DNA from: Lentzea waywayandensis
GTDB taxonomy: Bacteria > Actinomycetota > Actinomycetes > Mycobacteriales > Pseudonocardiaceae
Assembly: GCF_900115955.1 (NCBI RefSeq)
Contig: NZ_FOYL01000005.1
Coordinates: 1 to 64,000 of the forward strand
Direction: 5' to 3'
DNA length: 64,000 nt
Shown: one piece after another, positions 50,489 to 61,526 of the stretch
How the letters are laid out: each line of letters begins with the position of its first letter
How positions within the stretch are numbered: position 1 is the first letter of the stretch
Program-made: the position numbers and the translations under genes
The notes under the pieces: model-generated
Databases searched by the model: none
Seen by the model: the letters and a program-made list of their open reading frames with translations, nothing else
What the model was told of the DNA's origin: nothing

Positions 50489-51739
50489 ATGGACGAGATC
50501 AGGCTGTCCGTCGACGCGACGAACGAGTTGTCGAAGGCGGCCTCCGAGGCGATCCAGAAGACGCACGAGGAACTCGAAGAGCCGGCCGCGGACCCCAAGT
50601 ACACGGTGAACCTGGGCAACGCCAAGGGCGTCATCGTCGGGGACCACGCGCGGCAGTGGAACACGTTCTGGGAACTGCCGAAGAGCGTGCGGCGGCTGCT
50701 GATCGTGCTGCTCGCCGGCGTCCTGATCGCCGGCAGCACGTTCGCGGTGGTGCGGTGGGTCGTCCCGCTGTTCGCACCCGTCTACAAGACGACGTTCCTG
50801 ATCGACGCCGCCGAGGGTGATCTGGCGAGCGTCACCGGTGCGTTGACGACCGTGGTCGGCAACTCGGGCGAGCGCGATTCCCAGTCGTTGCGCAGCTTCG
50901 GCGGCGAGTGCGGTTCGGACGAGAACACCACGCAGCTCGTCGGGTTCGGCACCGGCAACCGCCAGGAGATCGCCCAGGCCGCGCAGTCCGTGCGGCAGGG
51001 CTCGAAAGCCACGCTCCAGCGCGGAATCGTCGAGGCGGTCAGCGACTTCACCACCCCGTTCTCGCTGAACGCCAAGCAGGTCAACAGGATCATCGTCGTG
51101 ACCAGGCACGGCAAGGACGCGTGCGATCCCGACGACGAGTTCGTCCAGTCCCAGATCCGGGACCGGGTCGCGGCGGCCGGGCTGTCGATCGAGTTCCGGT
51201 TCATCGGCTACCAGGTCAGCGACGGCGGCGACGAGCTGACGAAGCTGGCCACACAGCTCAAGCAGCAGGAGCCGACGTTCACGGACTCGCCGGAGGAGCT
51301 GAAGCGCGTGCTCGAGTGGTTCACCACCATCGAGCCGGTGCTGCGGTCGTCGCAGTCCGTCGTCAACGTGCTGAACCCGACCGTGGACAAGCTCAACTCG
51401 GCGACCGAGGCGATCAAGAACGGCCGGTTCGACCTCGCCGACGCCGCGATGACCGAGGCTCGGGACGCCGTCGTCGACTTCGAGATCAAGGACCTCGACG
51501 GCCGCACCAGTTCGGCGGAAGCGGTGCGGTTGCGGGACATGGCGGTGCGGCTGCGCACGTTGCAGGCCTCGGTGATCGAGGCGGCGGAGCAGTTGCTCGA
51601 CTCGGCTCGTTCGGGACGGAACCTGGCGGAACCGCTCGCCGTCTACTCCGAGGCCGCCGACGCGTACAACGCCGAGGCGGGGATCATGACGGACGAGCTC
51701 ACGTCGCTGCGTGCGAAGGGCCCAGGGGGAACACGATGA
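50489..51739 (+). CDS. Membrane protein with amyloid-signalling-like motif and degenerate VWA domain
   Basis: 416 residues. Residues ~38-61 read as a Gly/Asn-rich hydrophobic segment ending GVIVGDHARQWNTF, which resembles the RHIM-like amyloid signalling motifs (BASS/PUASM; pattern G-x-x-x-GD-x-x-x-Q-x-N-x-F) of actinobacterial NLR systems. Then a membrane helix (~69-92, LLIVLLAGVLIAGSTFAVV), a VWA-like domain starting TTFLIDAAEGD with a degenerate MIDAS (Ser residues lost), IIVVTRHGKDAC near the sheet end, and a ~170-residue coiled-coil C-terminus. First of three linked genes; ATGA overlap with the next. Function unknown. Confidence 0.8.
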   Translation: MDEIRLSVDATNELSKAASEAIQKTHEELEEPAADPKYTVNLGNAKGVIVGDHARQWNTFWELPKSVRRLLIVLLAGVLIAGSTFAVVRWVVPLFAPVYKTTFLIDAAEGDLASVTGALTTVVGNSGERDSQSLRSFGGECGSDENTTQLVGFGTGNRQEIAQAAQSVRQGSKATLQRGIVEAVSDFTTPFSLNAKQVNRIIVVTRHGKDACDPDDEFVQSQIRDRVAAAGLSIEFRFIGYQVSDGGDELTKLATQLKQQEPTFTDSPEELKRVLEWFTTIEPVLRSSQSVVNVLNPTVDKLNSATEAIKNGRFDLADAAMTEARDAVVDFEIKDLDGRTSSAEAVRLRDMAVRLRTLQASVIEAAEQLLDSARSGRNLAEPLAVYSEAADAYNAEAGIMTDELTSLRAKGPGGTR

Positions 51740-52926
51740 AACGCTGGCCGTTGGCGGCAGGTGCCGTGGTTCTGGTGCTCGGGCTGGCGACCGGCGGGGC
51801 GTGGGTGTCCCTGACGCCCGATCACCGCACGACGTTCCTCGTCGACGCGTCCGAGTCGCCGGACTTCGGCGAGGTGGCGGACGCCGTCGGAGCCGCCGCG
51901 TCCAACATGTCCGCCGACGACTCGTTGGCACTGCGCCGTTTCGGCGGCACCTGTGCTTCTCCGGACACCTCGGAGCTGGTCACGCCCGGCACCGGGCAGG
52001 CCGCCGAGATCGCCGGCGCGGCGCGCGCGATCACACCCGGCGGCAAAGCGACTCTGCTCAGCGGCGTCCTCGCCGCGATCGACGACTTCGCGCGCAGCTA
52101 CCCGTTCCGCGGCACTGTCACCAACCGGGTCGTCGTCATCGCGCGTGGCGGTGCCGACGCCTGCGGCAAGAGCGCCGACGAGGTCCGCAGGATCATCGAC
52201 GAGCACACGGCGCGGGCGGGCGTGAAGATCGACTTCCGGTTCGTCGGCCACCGGCTCACCGCCGAACAGGTCAAGGTCCTCAACGAGATCGCGGCCGCAA
52301 CCGACGCGCGGAAACCCCTTCTCACCAAGACTTCCGACGAGCTCGTCACCACGATGAAGGAGATCTCGGTCCCCGCGGACCTGATCGCCAAAGAGGTGAA
52401 GACAGCTCCGTGCGACGGCGTGACGCCCGAAACGCTCGCGGCGGCGCACCCGCTGGGAGCCGACGTGCGCTACTTCGACATCAAGTGCCAGCAGGACAAG
52501 TACGTTCTCGCGTCGGCGAACACCACCGCCCGCCTGGCCGACAACCTCCTGGTGCTGTTCGAACTCCAGGGCGACACGTGGCAGTACCAGAGCTCGGGCA
52601 CGTCCCTGTCGTGCGGCTCGATTCCGCAGGAGGTCTGGAAGCAGTGGGAGATGCCGTGCGAGTTCGAGCCCGTCGTCTGCCGTGACGGCGAACAGAAGGT
52701 GACGGACCTCGACGGGGTCGGGTGTCCCGCGGCCATCGACATCGCGGACCGCTACTCGGCGGCAATCGGGGCACAGCAGGCACAGGGGCAGGGCTGGTTC
52801 TGGAGCTCGGGCGAGTGGTCGTGCGTCTGGCCGTACGAGGACGGCTACTCGCATGCCCAGACACCGCTGAAGTGCGTGCGGACAACGGACGACAAGGTCG
52901 TGCGGCTCGGCGACTACCAGCGGTGA
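51736..52926 (+). CDS. Membrane-anchored VWA-domain protein, paralogue 1
   Basis: 396 residues. N-terminal membrane anchor (WPLAAGAVVLVLGLATGG), then a VWA-type domain with TTFLVDASESPDFGEV, an intact DxSxS MIDAS motif, DSLALRRFGGTC, GKATLLSGVLAAIDDFA and RVVVIARGGADACG. The C-terminal ~180 residues are Cys-rich (CDGVTPE, DIKCQQDKY, MPCEFEPVVC) with a VWKQW motif shared with the next gene. Extracytoplasmic by topology (positive N-terminus inside). GGGGGA 6 nt before the ATG. Function unknown. Confidence 0.82.
   Translation: MKRWPLAAGAVVLVLGLATGGAWVSLTPDHRTTFLVDASESPDFGEVADAVGAAASNMSADDSLALRRFGGTCASPDTSELVTPGTGQAAEIAGAARAITPGGKATLLSGVLAAIDDFARSYPFRGTVTNRVVVIARGGADACGKSADEVRRIIDEHTARAGVKIDFRFVGHRLTAEQVKVLNEIAAATDARKPLLTKTSDELVTTMKEISVPADLIAKEVKTAPCDGVTPETLAAAHPLGADVRYFDIKCQQDKYVLASANTTARLADNLLVLFELQGDTWQYQSSGTSLSCGSIPQEVWKQWEMPCEFEPVVCRDGEQKVTDLDGVGCPAAIDIADRYSAAIGAQQAQGQGWFWSSGEWSCVWPYEDGYSHAQTPLKCVRTTDDKVVRLGDYQR
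51811..51951 (+). repeat. Near-identical DNA block shared by the VWA paralogues
   Basis: 51811-51951 matches 53011-53151 at an exact offset of 1200 bp with only about four differences up to the point where both reach GGCGGCACCTG. Third codon positions are conserved, so duplication or gene conversion is recent here, while the gene ends differ strongly. Confidence 0.85.
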
Positions 52927-52935
52927 GGTGACGAG

Positions 52936-54123
52936 ATGAAACGCTGGCTGCTGGCGGGGATCGCGGTCGTGGCGGTGCTGGGGCTGGCCTTCGGCGGCGT
53001 CATGGTGCTCCTGACGCCCGATCACCGCACGACGTTCCTCGTCGACGCGTCCGAGTCTGCGGACTTCGGCGAGGTGGCGGACGCCGTCGGAGCCGCCGCG
53101 TCCAACATGTCCGCCGACGATTCGTTGGCACTGCGCCGCTTCGGCGGCACCTGCGACTCCCCCGACACCGCGGAACTGGTCACGCCGGCCACCGGACAGG
53201 CCGCCAGGGTCGGTGATGCGGCCCGCGCCATCACGCCCAGCGGCAAAGCGACTCTGCTCAGCGGCATCCTCGCCGCGATCGACGACTTCGCGCGCACCTA
53301 CCCGTTCCGCGGCTCTGCGACCAACCGCGTCGTGGTCGTCGCCCGCGGTGGCGCCGACGCCTGCGGCAAGAGCGCCGACGACGTCCGCACGATCATCAAC
53401 GAGCACACCGCGCGGGCAGGGGTGAAGATCGACTTCCGGTTCGTCGGCCACCGCCTCACCACCGAGCAGGTCAAGGTCCTCACCGAGATCGCCGCCGCCA
53501 CCGACGCCCAGGAACCGCGCCTCACCAAGACCTCCGGTGAACTGGTCACCACGATGAAGGAGATCTCGGTCCCGGCGGACCTGGTGGCGCAGGAGGTGAA
53601 ACCGCTCAAAGCCTGCGAGACGGTGACCCTGGAGGTGCTCCAGCCGCTGCACCCGGTGAAGGACGATCAGCAACGCCCCGCGCTCCTGACCGAGTTCGAC
53701 TGTCAGCAGGACCGCTACGTGCTCGCTCAGGCGAAAATCGCCCCATCCATCCCCGGGGTCTCTTTTCCTGTCCTGTTCGAGTTCCGGGACCAGGCGTGGC
53801 ACTTCGTGGACGCCGACTACGAGATGTCCTGCGGCGACGTGCCCCTGGAGGTGTGGAAGCAGTGGGGTGCGGGCTGCGTGCCCGACCCGATCGTCTGCCG
53901 CGAAGGCCAGGCGAGGGTGGCCGACGTGTCGGGGAGGGTGGGCTGCACCGCCGCCATCGAGGTGGCCGACCGCTACCAGGCCGCGGTCAACGCCGGTCAG
54001 ACGGACGGGGAGAGCATGATCTGGATCTCCGGCGAGTGGGCCTGCTCACGGCAGGTGCTCGGGCCTCCACTGCAATGCACCCGCACGGACAACGGCGCGC
54101 AGGTCGAGATCGGCGCCCGTTAG
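52936..54123 (+). CDS. Membrane-anchored VWA-domain protein, paralogue 2
   Basis: 395 residues, 9 nt after the preceding gene. The first ~230 residues copy paralogue 1 (TTFLVDASESADFGEV MIDAS, LRRFGGTC, FVGHRLTTEQVKVL, TTMKEISVPADLV), while the C-terminal ~160 are diverged but keep VWKQW, PIVC and ADRYQAAV motifs and conserved Cys. Same anchor (LLAGIAVVAVLGLAFGG). Possibly sensory or structural partner of the amyloid-motif protein. The stop overlaps the convergent SRPBCC gene by 4 nt. Confidence 0.82.
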   Translation: MKRWLLAGIAVVAVLGLAFGGVMVLLTPDHRTTFLVDASESADFGEVADAVGAAASNMSADDSLALRRFGGTCDSPDTAELVTPATGQAARVGDAARAITPSGKATLLSGILAAIDDFARTYPFRGSATNRVVVVARGGADACGKSADDVRTIINEHTARAGVKIDFRFVGHRLTTEQVKVLTEIAAATDAQEPRLTKTSGELVTTMKEISVPADLVAQEVKPLKACETVTLEVLQPLHPVKDDQQRPALLTEFDCQQDRYVLAQAKIAPSIPGVSFPVLFEFRDQAWHFVDADYEMSCGDVPLEVWKQWGAGCVPDPIVCREGQARVADVSGRVGCTAAIEVADRYQAAVNAGQTDGESMIWISGEWACSRQVLGPPLQCTRTDNGAQVEIGAR

Positions 54124-54596
54124 GTCTCGCGGCTGGCCGCCTTGGCTTCGAGGACCTGCTTCAGGCCCTTGAAGCCGCCGCGCATCATCATGTCGTGGTT
54201 GCCACGGAAGAACGGCTTCGCGATGAACACCAGGCGTCGCAGCAACGCCTTGTTGACCACGACCTCCTGGTCGAACATCAGGTCCGTGCCGCCGTCACGG
54301 CCGGTGATCTCCCAGCTCGCATAGCCTTCGAGATCACCGGACAAGGTCGCACGCAGAAGTCCGGCCTGCTGGTTGCGGATGCTGTGCCTGACCTGCACGA
54401 CCAGGTCGAACGGCAGGAACGAGCGACACCTGAGTTCGCCGGTCTCGTCGTCGATCTTCGTGGCTTTCCGGATCTCGGTCCACCACAGCGGGTAGTTCGC
54501 GATGTCGGACAGCACCTCGTACACATCAGCCGGGGACGCGTCGACGTGCCACACGCTGCGGAAGCGATAGCGGTTGAGTGACACGGCCGCCATCAT
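54120..54596 (-). CDS. SRPBCC-fold (polyketide cyclase/START-like) protein
   Basis: 158 residues. FRSVWHVDASPADVYEVLSDIANYPLWW is the classic start of the fold (ligand-binding helix-grip). Middle strands LRCRSFLPFDLVVQVRHSIRN and ASWEITGRDGGTDLMFDQEV, and a long C-terminal helix (HDMMMRGGFKGLKQVLE). Probably a lipid/aromatic ligand-binding protein; substrate unknown. ATG 54596; GTG 54584 is possible. Confidence 0.9.
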   Translation of the reverse strand: MMAAVSLNRYRFRSVWHVDASPADVYEVLSDIANYPLWWTEIRKATKIDDETGELRCRSFLPFDLVVQVRHSIRNQQAGLLRATLSGDLEGYASWEITGRDGGTDLMFDQEVVVNKALLRRLVFIAKPFFRGNHDMMMRGGFKGLKQVLEAKAASRET

Positions 54597-54689
54597 CCCG
54601 GATACCTCGTCCGAGTGACAGATCCTCGACCAAACTCACACGCGACCGCGAACTCGCTGTGTGAATTCCTGGCGAGGTGTAATACGGCT

Positions 54690-54715
54690 CTAGTGAGACT
54701 CCAGCGTCTCACTAG
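54690..54715. terminator. Hairpin after the small gene downstream of uvrA
   Basis: CTAGTGAGAC / GTCTCACTAG perfect 10-bp stem with a 6-nt loop, 12 nt beyond the 61-residue ORF stop; no T-run. The remaining 54597-54689 has no gene. Confidence 0.6.
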
Positions 54716-54726
54716 GCCGACCGGGT

Positions 54727-54908
54727 TCACTTGTCGACTAGATGAGGAAGCCGTTCCAGGGTCCGCAACCAGCTGACAGTCGCGACGCGCCGGAGTGCCT
54801 GCTCCGACGAGTCGAGCGCCTCGATGAGGCTGAAGGGGTACGCCACGGGCTCCCCGCGCGACGCCTGAATGGCGCGCTCGCGGTAGGCCAGCGCATCGAG
54901 TGGAATCA

Positions 54909-54912
<4 letters not shown>
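54727..54912 (-). CDS. Small unrecognised protein coupled to uvrA
   Basis: 61 residues. GTG start at 54912 overlaps the uvrA stop (GTGA); an ATG follows at 54909. Sequence is helical ([47 protein letters not shown]) with no cysteines or signal. The uvrA coupling supports translation; function unknown. Confidence 0.5.
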
Positions 54913-57788
<2,876 letters not shown>

Positions 57789-57835
57789 TGGGGTCCCTTC
57801 GGCTGCGATTGGCGGGTCACTCACGCCACACTCTC

Positions 57836-57851
57836 CCGAACAAGCGTTCGA
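57836..57851. promoter_or_regulatory. LexA (SOS) box upstream of uvrA
   Basis: Minus strand TCGAAC-GCTT-GTTCGG, one mismatch from the actinobacterial consensus TCGAAC-N4-GTTCGA. It is just downstream of a TAGTAC box (57859-57854), a candidate uvrA -10, so LexA would block transcription. Confidence 0.8.
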
Positions 57852-58012
57852 AGAGTACTAGCATCGTTCTGGAGGCTGCGACCGACCCGCCGACCATGCT
57901 AGGGCGCACCCCTGACAAAAACGGTTCTGGCCGCTGTCGCATTCCCCTGAGCAGGCTTTACTCATAGTCTGGTCACTTCGATCAGAGCCTCAACGTCGGG
58001 GAGAGGCAGCAC

Positions 58013-58765
58013 ATGACCTACACGCCGTCCACGCAGCACACGTCCGTACCTGCTCCGCGGGGGGTGCCGGACCGGCACATCACCGCGGTGCGCGAGGCGA
58101 CGGACGTGCTGTACGAGGTCGTCGAGGAGCTGAGCGAGGCCGCCGTGCGCGGACCCAGCCTGCTTCCCGGATGGACCCGCGGACACGTCATCACCCACCT
58201 CGCGCGCAACGCCGACGCGCTGGTGAACCTGCTCACCTGGGCCAGGACAGGGGTCGAGCACCAGGCCTACGCGTCGCGCACGGACCGTGACGCGGACATC
58301 GAAGAGGGTTCGCGCCGCATCTTCCAGGTGATCAAGGCCGATCTCGACTCCGCGTGCCAGCGCTTCGAGGCGGCGTGCCGCGAGTTTCCCGCGCACGCGT
58401 GGCGTTCGGAGGTCACCGCGCCCAAGGGGCAGGCGATCCCGGCGTCCGCGGTGCCGTTGTTCCGGCTGCGCGAGATCTGGATCCACCTCATCGACCTCGA
58501 CGCGGGCGTCGGGTTCGACAACCTGCCCGCCGACATCGTCGGGGAGTTCGTCGACGACGCCGTCGAGCAGTTCGCGGGCAGGGTCGACCCGTTCAGCATC
58601 GAGGTGACCCTGCCCGACGGCAGTCAGCGCAGCTGGGCGGTCAACGGCCCGGCGAGCCGCAGCTCCGTGAGCGGGTCGGCGAGCGCCGTCCTGGGGTGGC
58701 TGACCGGCAGGACCGACGGCACCGACCTGCGCGGTGAGCTGCCGGAACTGCCCGACTGGATCTGA
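58013..58765 (+). CDS. Mycothiol-dependent maleylpyruvate isomerase-family protein
   Basis: 250 residues. DinB-like four-helix metal-binding domain (GWTRGHVITHLARNADALVNLLTWA) plus the C-terminal SCP2-like alpha/beta domain (FSIEVTLPDGSQRSWAV). The family uses the actinobacterial thiol mycothiol. ATG with GGGGAGAGG upstream. Convergent with an acyltransferase whose 3' end overlaps by 142 nt. In related genomes an MBL hydrolase usually follows uvrA and such a gene, as here after the insertion. Confidence 0.92.
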   Translation: MTYTPSTQHTSVPAPRGVPDRHITAVREATDVLYEVVEELSEAAVRGPSLLPGWTRGHVITHLARNADALVNLLTWARTGVEHQAYASRTDRDADIEEGSRRIFQVIKADLDSACQRFEAACREFPAHAWRSEVTAPKGQAIPASAVPLFRLREIWIHLIDLDAGVGFDNLPADIVGEFVDDAVEQFAGRVDPFSIEVTLPDGSQRSWAVNGPASRSSVSGSASAVLGWLTGRTDGTDLRGELPELPDWI

Positions 58766-59772
58766 GTGAGCAGCCGGTAGGCGGGGCGCTCGACGAACTT
58801 CGTCAGCGCCCAGCCGAGCACCAGCGCCGAGGTGACGAACCCGGCGAGGATCCACCAGGACCGCAGCCCAACGGCGTGCATGCGGTCCATCACCACGGTG
58901 CCGATCTGCTGGTGCACGAGGTAGACCCCGTACGAGATGCCCGCGAGCCACGTGATCGGTTTTGCGATCGGGTTGAAGAACACCCAATCGGGTCCGGCGG
59001 CCGCCGCGCACACCATGAGCAGCAGCACGGCGAAGCCGAGCGTCGATCCGTACTCGGTCGTGTGAATCGCCTGCGCGATCAGGGTGGCGACGAGGAGCGC
59101 GGCCAGGTGCGGGGTCTTCAGCCTGTCCTTGTGCCACAACCAGATCGCGATGCCGGCGGCGAACAACTGCGCCCTGTGCAGCGCGAACCCGTTGTAGATG
59201 GTGAACAACGTGTGCGAGTGGTCCAGCAACGGCCGGAGCAGCAGCGGCGTGACGATGAGCGCCCACAGGAAGACGCGGAGCTTCGTGCCTCTCAGCCGCT
59301 TCACGAGCAGAGCACCGGCGATGAACGCCGCGATCTGCACCGGCACCGTCCAGTAGGCGAAGTCGACGATGTTGACGTCCGGCATCCACTGGTTGATCAG
59401 CAGCAGGTTGTAGACGACGTCCCTGCCGTCGAGCTGACTCCACCCCTCCGGCGCGATCCATCTCTGCACCGCGTAGGTGAGCAGCACGGCCGCCATGTAC
59501 GCGGGCAGCAGTCTGGCGAGTCTTCTCCACAGGAACTGGCCGGGTCTTCCGCTGTTCAGCGAGGCACAGGCGAAGAAAGCCGAGACGACCATCAGCGTGC
59601 TGGCGCCCATCGACATCGGGAAGGTGAACGGCAGCGGCCCGAGATCGGGGTGACTGCTGACGCTCGTGAGCGTGGCGTGGTGAAGCAACACGCACCCGAT
59701 GGCGACGACGCGAAGGACGTCCCAGCTGACCCTGCGGGCCGTCCGGGGCTTCTGTCGTTGCGCTGGAATCAC
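58624..59772 (-). CDS. Acyltransferase 3-family membrane protein
   Basis: 382 residues with about ten membrane helices. Family catalytic motif HH in VAIGCVLLHHATLT, Arg-containing FLWRRLARLLPAYMAAV, and LAGISYGVYLVHQQIG near the end. Transfers acyl groups to surface sugars or lipids. The last ~47 residues after FVERPAYRLLTQIQ (Ser/Gly/Arg/Leu-rich, SGSSGSSPRRSVPS onward) are encoded antisense to the isomerase-family gene and look like read-through after a lost stop. It sits between two genes that are normally neighbours. Confidence 0.9.
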   Translation of the reverse strand: MIPAQRQKPRTARRVSWDVLRVVAIGCVLLHHATLTSVSSHPDLGPLPFTFPMSMGASTLMVVSAFFACASLNSGRPGQFLWRRLARLLPAYMAAVLLTYAVQRWIAPEGWSQLDGRDVVYNLLLINQWMPDVNIVDFAYWTVPVQIAAFIAGALLVKRLRGTKLRVFLWALIVTPLLLRPLLDHSHTLFTIYNGFALHRAQLFAAGIAIWLWHKDRLKTPHLAALLVATLIAQAIHTTEYGSTLGFAVLLLMVCAAAAGPDWVFFNPIAKPITWLAGISYGVYLVHQQIGTVVMDRMHAVGLRSWWILAGFVTSALVLGWALTKFVERPAYRLLTQIQSGSSGSSPRRSVPSVLPVSHPRTALADPLTELRLAGPLTAQLR

Positions 59773-59897
59773 GAGAGGCGGGGACCTGTTCGTTTGGTGC
59801 TTTCGGAGTACTCGGACGTCGAAGCTTGATCCTTACTTACCCTATGAGTGAGACCTGTATGCAACCTGAAGGTGTGCGTCTCGCCGCATCGAGCGAC

Positions 59898-59903
59898 TAC
59901 CGT
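59898..59903 (+). promoter_or_regulatory. -10 box of leaderless MBL hydrolase gene
   Basis: TACCGT with 8 nt to the GTG at 59912. Confidence 0.5.
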
Positions 59904-59911
59904 CTGCCACC

Positions 59912-60589
59912 GTGGACGTACTCGAGAACTACACCGGTCACGTCGCTCCAGACGGCCCCGCGGCCCGCCGCACCCTGGACGCGCTGACCATCACGAAGAT
60001 CTCCGTCGGTCCGATGGACAACAACGCCTACCTGCTCGTATGCCGGTCCACGAACGAGGCGTTGCTCATCGACGCGGCCAACGACTACGAGCGCCTGTCC
60101 GACCTGTTCGGCCACATCCCGAACCGCCCGCGGCTGCGCACGATCGTGACCACGCACCAGCACGCCGATCACTGGCAGGCGTTGGGCGCCCTAGCCGGAG
60201 CCCACGGCGCGAACACCGTCGCGCACGAACTGGACGCGGCCGTCCTCCCGGTCCCGCCGGACGTCCTCGTGGACCACGGCGACACCATCAACGTGGGAGA
60301 AGTCCCGCTCTCGATCATCCACCTGCGCGGCCACACGCCGGGCTCGATCGCCGTCGTCTACGACGACCCGAACGGCCACCCGCACCTCTTCACCGGAGAT
60401 TCACTCTTTCCGGGTGGTCCTGGGCGGACAACAAGTCCAGACAACTTCGCAAGCCTGATGGCCGACCTGGAAGAGCGCGTCTTCGGCAAACTGCCGGACG
60501 ACACGTGGTTCTACCCAGGTCACGGCGACGACTCGACCCTAGGCGTCGAGCGTCCGAAGCTCGCCGAATGGCGCGAGCGAGGCTGGTGA
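59912..60589 (+). CDS. MBL-fold metallohydrolase (glyoxalase II-like)
   Basis: 225 residues. Metal site TIVTTHQHADHWQALGAL (HxHxDH), further ligands IIHLRGHTPGSIAVVY, LFTGDSLFPGG and FYPGHGDDST. Bacterial relatives are often near uvrA; the true substrate is a thioester or similar. GTG 59912; starting upstream would add unconserved residues. Ends before a strong terminator. Confidence 0.93.
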   Translation: MDVLENYTGHVAPDGPAARRTLDALTITKISVGPMDNNAYLLVCRSTNEALLIDAANDYERLSDLFGHIPNRPRLRTIVTTHQHADHWQALGALAGAHGANTVAHELDAAVLPVPPDVLVDHGDTINVGEVPLSIIHLRGHTPGSIAVVYDDPNGHPHLFTGDSLFPGGPGRTTSPDNFASLMADLEERVFGKLPDDTWFYPGHGDDSTLGVERPKLAEWRERGW

Positions 60590-60597
60590 TCTTGGCC

Positions 60598-60633
60598 GAA
60601 CGGGGCCGCCTACCGACGTAGGCGGCCCCGTTC
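60598..60633 (+). terminator. Strong intrinsic terminator, likely island boundary
   Basis: Perfect 16-bp stem GAACGGGGCCGCCTAC / GTAGGCGGCCCCGTTC, loop CGAC, 9 nt after the MBL gene. Beyond it gene content changes to mobile-element and defence genes. Confidence 0.9.
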
Positions 60634-60726
60634 GCTGTTCCAGCAACGCGACGGGGCCTCGATCGGACGTGGAGGTCCGACCGTGCGCACATCGTGCCGC
60701 ATGACCCTCATCACGGCGGTGACGCC

Positions 60727-61314
60727 GTGAGCATCGAAGCGATCGCGTGGGCGCTCAACAGCGCCCCGATCCCAACCAACCGCAAGGACTCAAGCTCACT
60801 CGCAGTAGTCCTCGTCGGCCTCGCCAACCACGCCGACCCGTTCGGGCGAAATTCGTTCCCGTCGGTCGCGACGCTGACCCGCTACACCCGCTTGTCCGAA
60901 CGAACCGTGCGCACGACCCTTGATCGTCTTCACGCGTTGCGCCTGATCAAGCCATCAGACCCGGACATCCTGGCCGCGCACATCAAGCGCGCGGACCGCC
61001 GCCCTCAGGGCTGGGACCTCGCGATGTGTGACGAGGTGCACGTCTTGCACCTCGCTGAGCAGGACGGGGTGCAATCAAGGCGCAACGAGGTGCAATCCAC
61101 GACGCGACGGGGTGCAAGCACTGCACCCGATCCTTCCCTTAACCGTCCGAGGAACCGTCCCGCGCCGAGCGCGCCCGCCAGGCACTCGGCGGTCTGCGGC
61201 GAGTGCGACGCTCGTGACTCCGATCCCGTATCGGCTCGGGTCATCTGGCTTGACGAGGACCGAACTCGCTCGTCCCTGTGCCCGCGCTGCCACCCGGCGG
61301 TGATGTCGCGATGA
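60727..61314 (+). CDS. Helix-turn-helix protein of integrative-element type
   Basis: 195 residues from the GTG at 60727. SIEAIAWALNSAPIPTN and LVGLANHADPFGRNSFPSVATLTRYTRLSERTVRTTLDRLHAL form the HTH_36-like domain seen in replication or regulatory proteins of actinomycete integrative elements (AICEs). The C-terminus has a Cys knuckle pair (CGECDARD, LCPRCHP). Its last third spans a GGTGCA repeat array. ATGA overlap with the next gene. Role in the element not certain. Confidence 0.75.
   Translation: MSIEAIAWALNSAPIPTNRKDSSSLAVVLVGLANHADPFGRNSFPSVATLTRYTRLSERTVRTTLDRLHALRLIKPSDPDILAAHIKRADRRPQGWDLAMCDEVHVLHLAEQDGVQSRRNEVQSTTRRGASTAPDPSLNRPRNRPAPSAPARHSAVCGECDARDSDPVSARVIWLDEDRTRSSLCPRCHPAVMSR
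61033..61127. repeat. GGTGCA repeat array, helically spaced
   Basis: GGTGCA at 61035, 61068, 61089 and 61111 (spacings 33, 21, 22 bp), plus inverted TGCACC at 61046-61051 and 61122-61127. The first pair forms GAGGTGCA-N5-TGCACCTC. Phasing near multiples of 10.5 bp suggests protein binding sites; it also lies in coding sequence. Confidence 0.6.
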
Positions 61315-61526
61315 GCCGCGTTCACCTCTCCTACTCCGAGCCGGTCTCTCGGGTCCATCCACGCGGCTGGACGTCACCGGCGCGCTGCTACGAGTCCCGC
61401 GCTGCGGCGGAGAAACTGCGCGACGCGACCAACTTCTTGTCCGGCCCGGACGCAGCTCGACGCCGCACCTGGAACTTCACCTCGTGCAGCTGCTCCGAGC
61501 CTCGGCAGGATCGGTGGCCGTCGTGA
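61311..61526 (+). CDS. Small protein within the integrative-element unit
   Basis: 71 residues; the ATG at 61311 overlaps the previous stop (ATGA) and its stop overlaps the next start (GTGA). Ser/Arg/Pro-rich with RAAAEKLRDATNFLSGPDAA and a terminal CSCSEPRQDRW. No recognised domain. Coupling on both sides supports a real gene. Confidence 0.6.
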   Translation: MSRVHLSYSEPVSRVHPRGWTSPARCYESRAAAEKLRDATNFLSGPDAARRRTWNFTSCSCSEPRQDRWPS

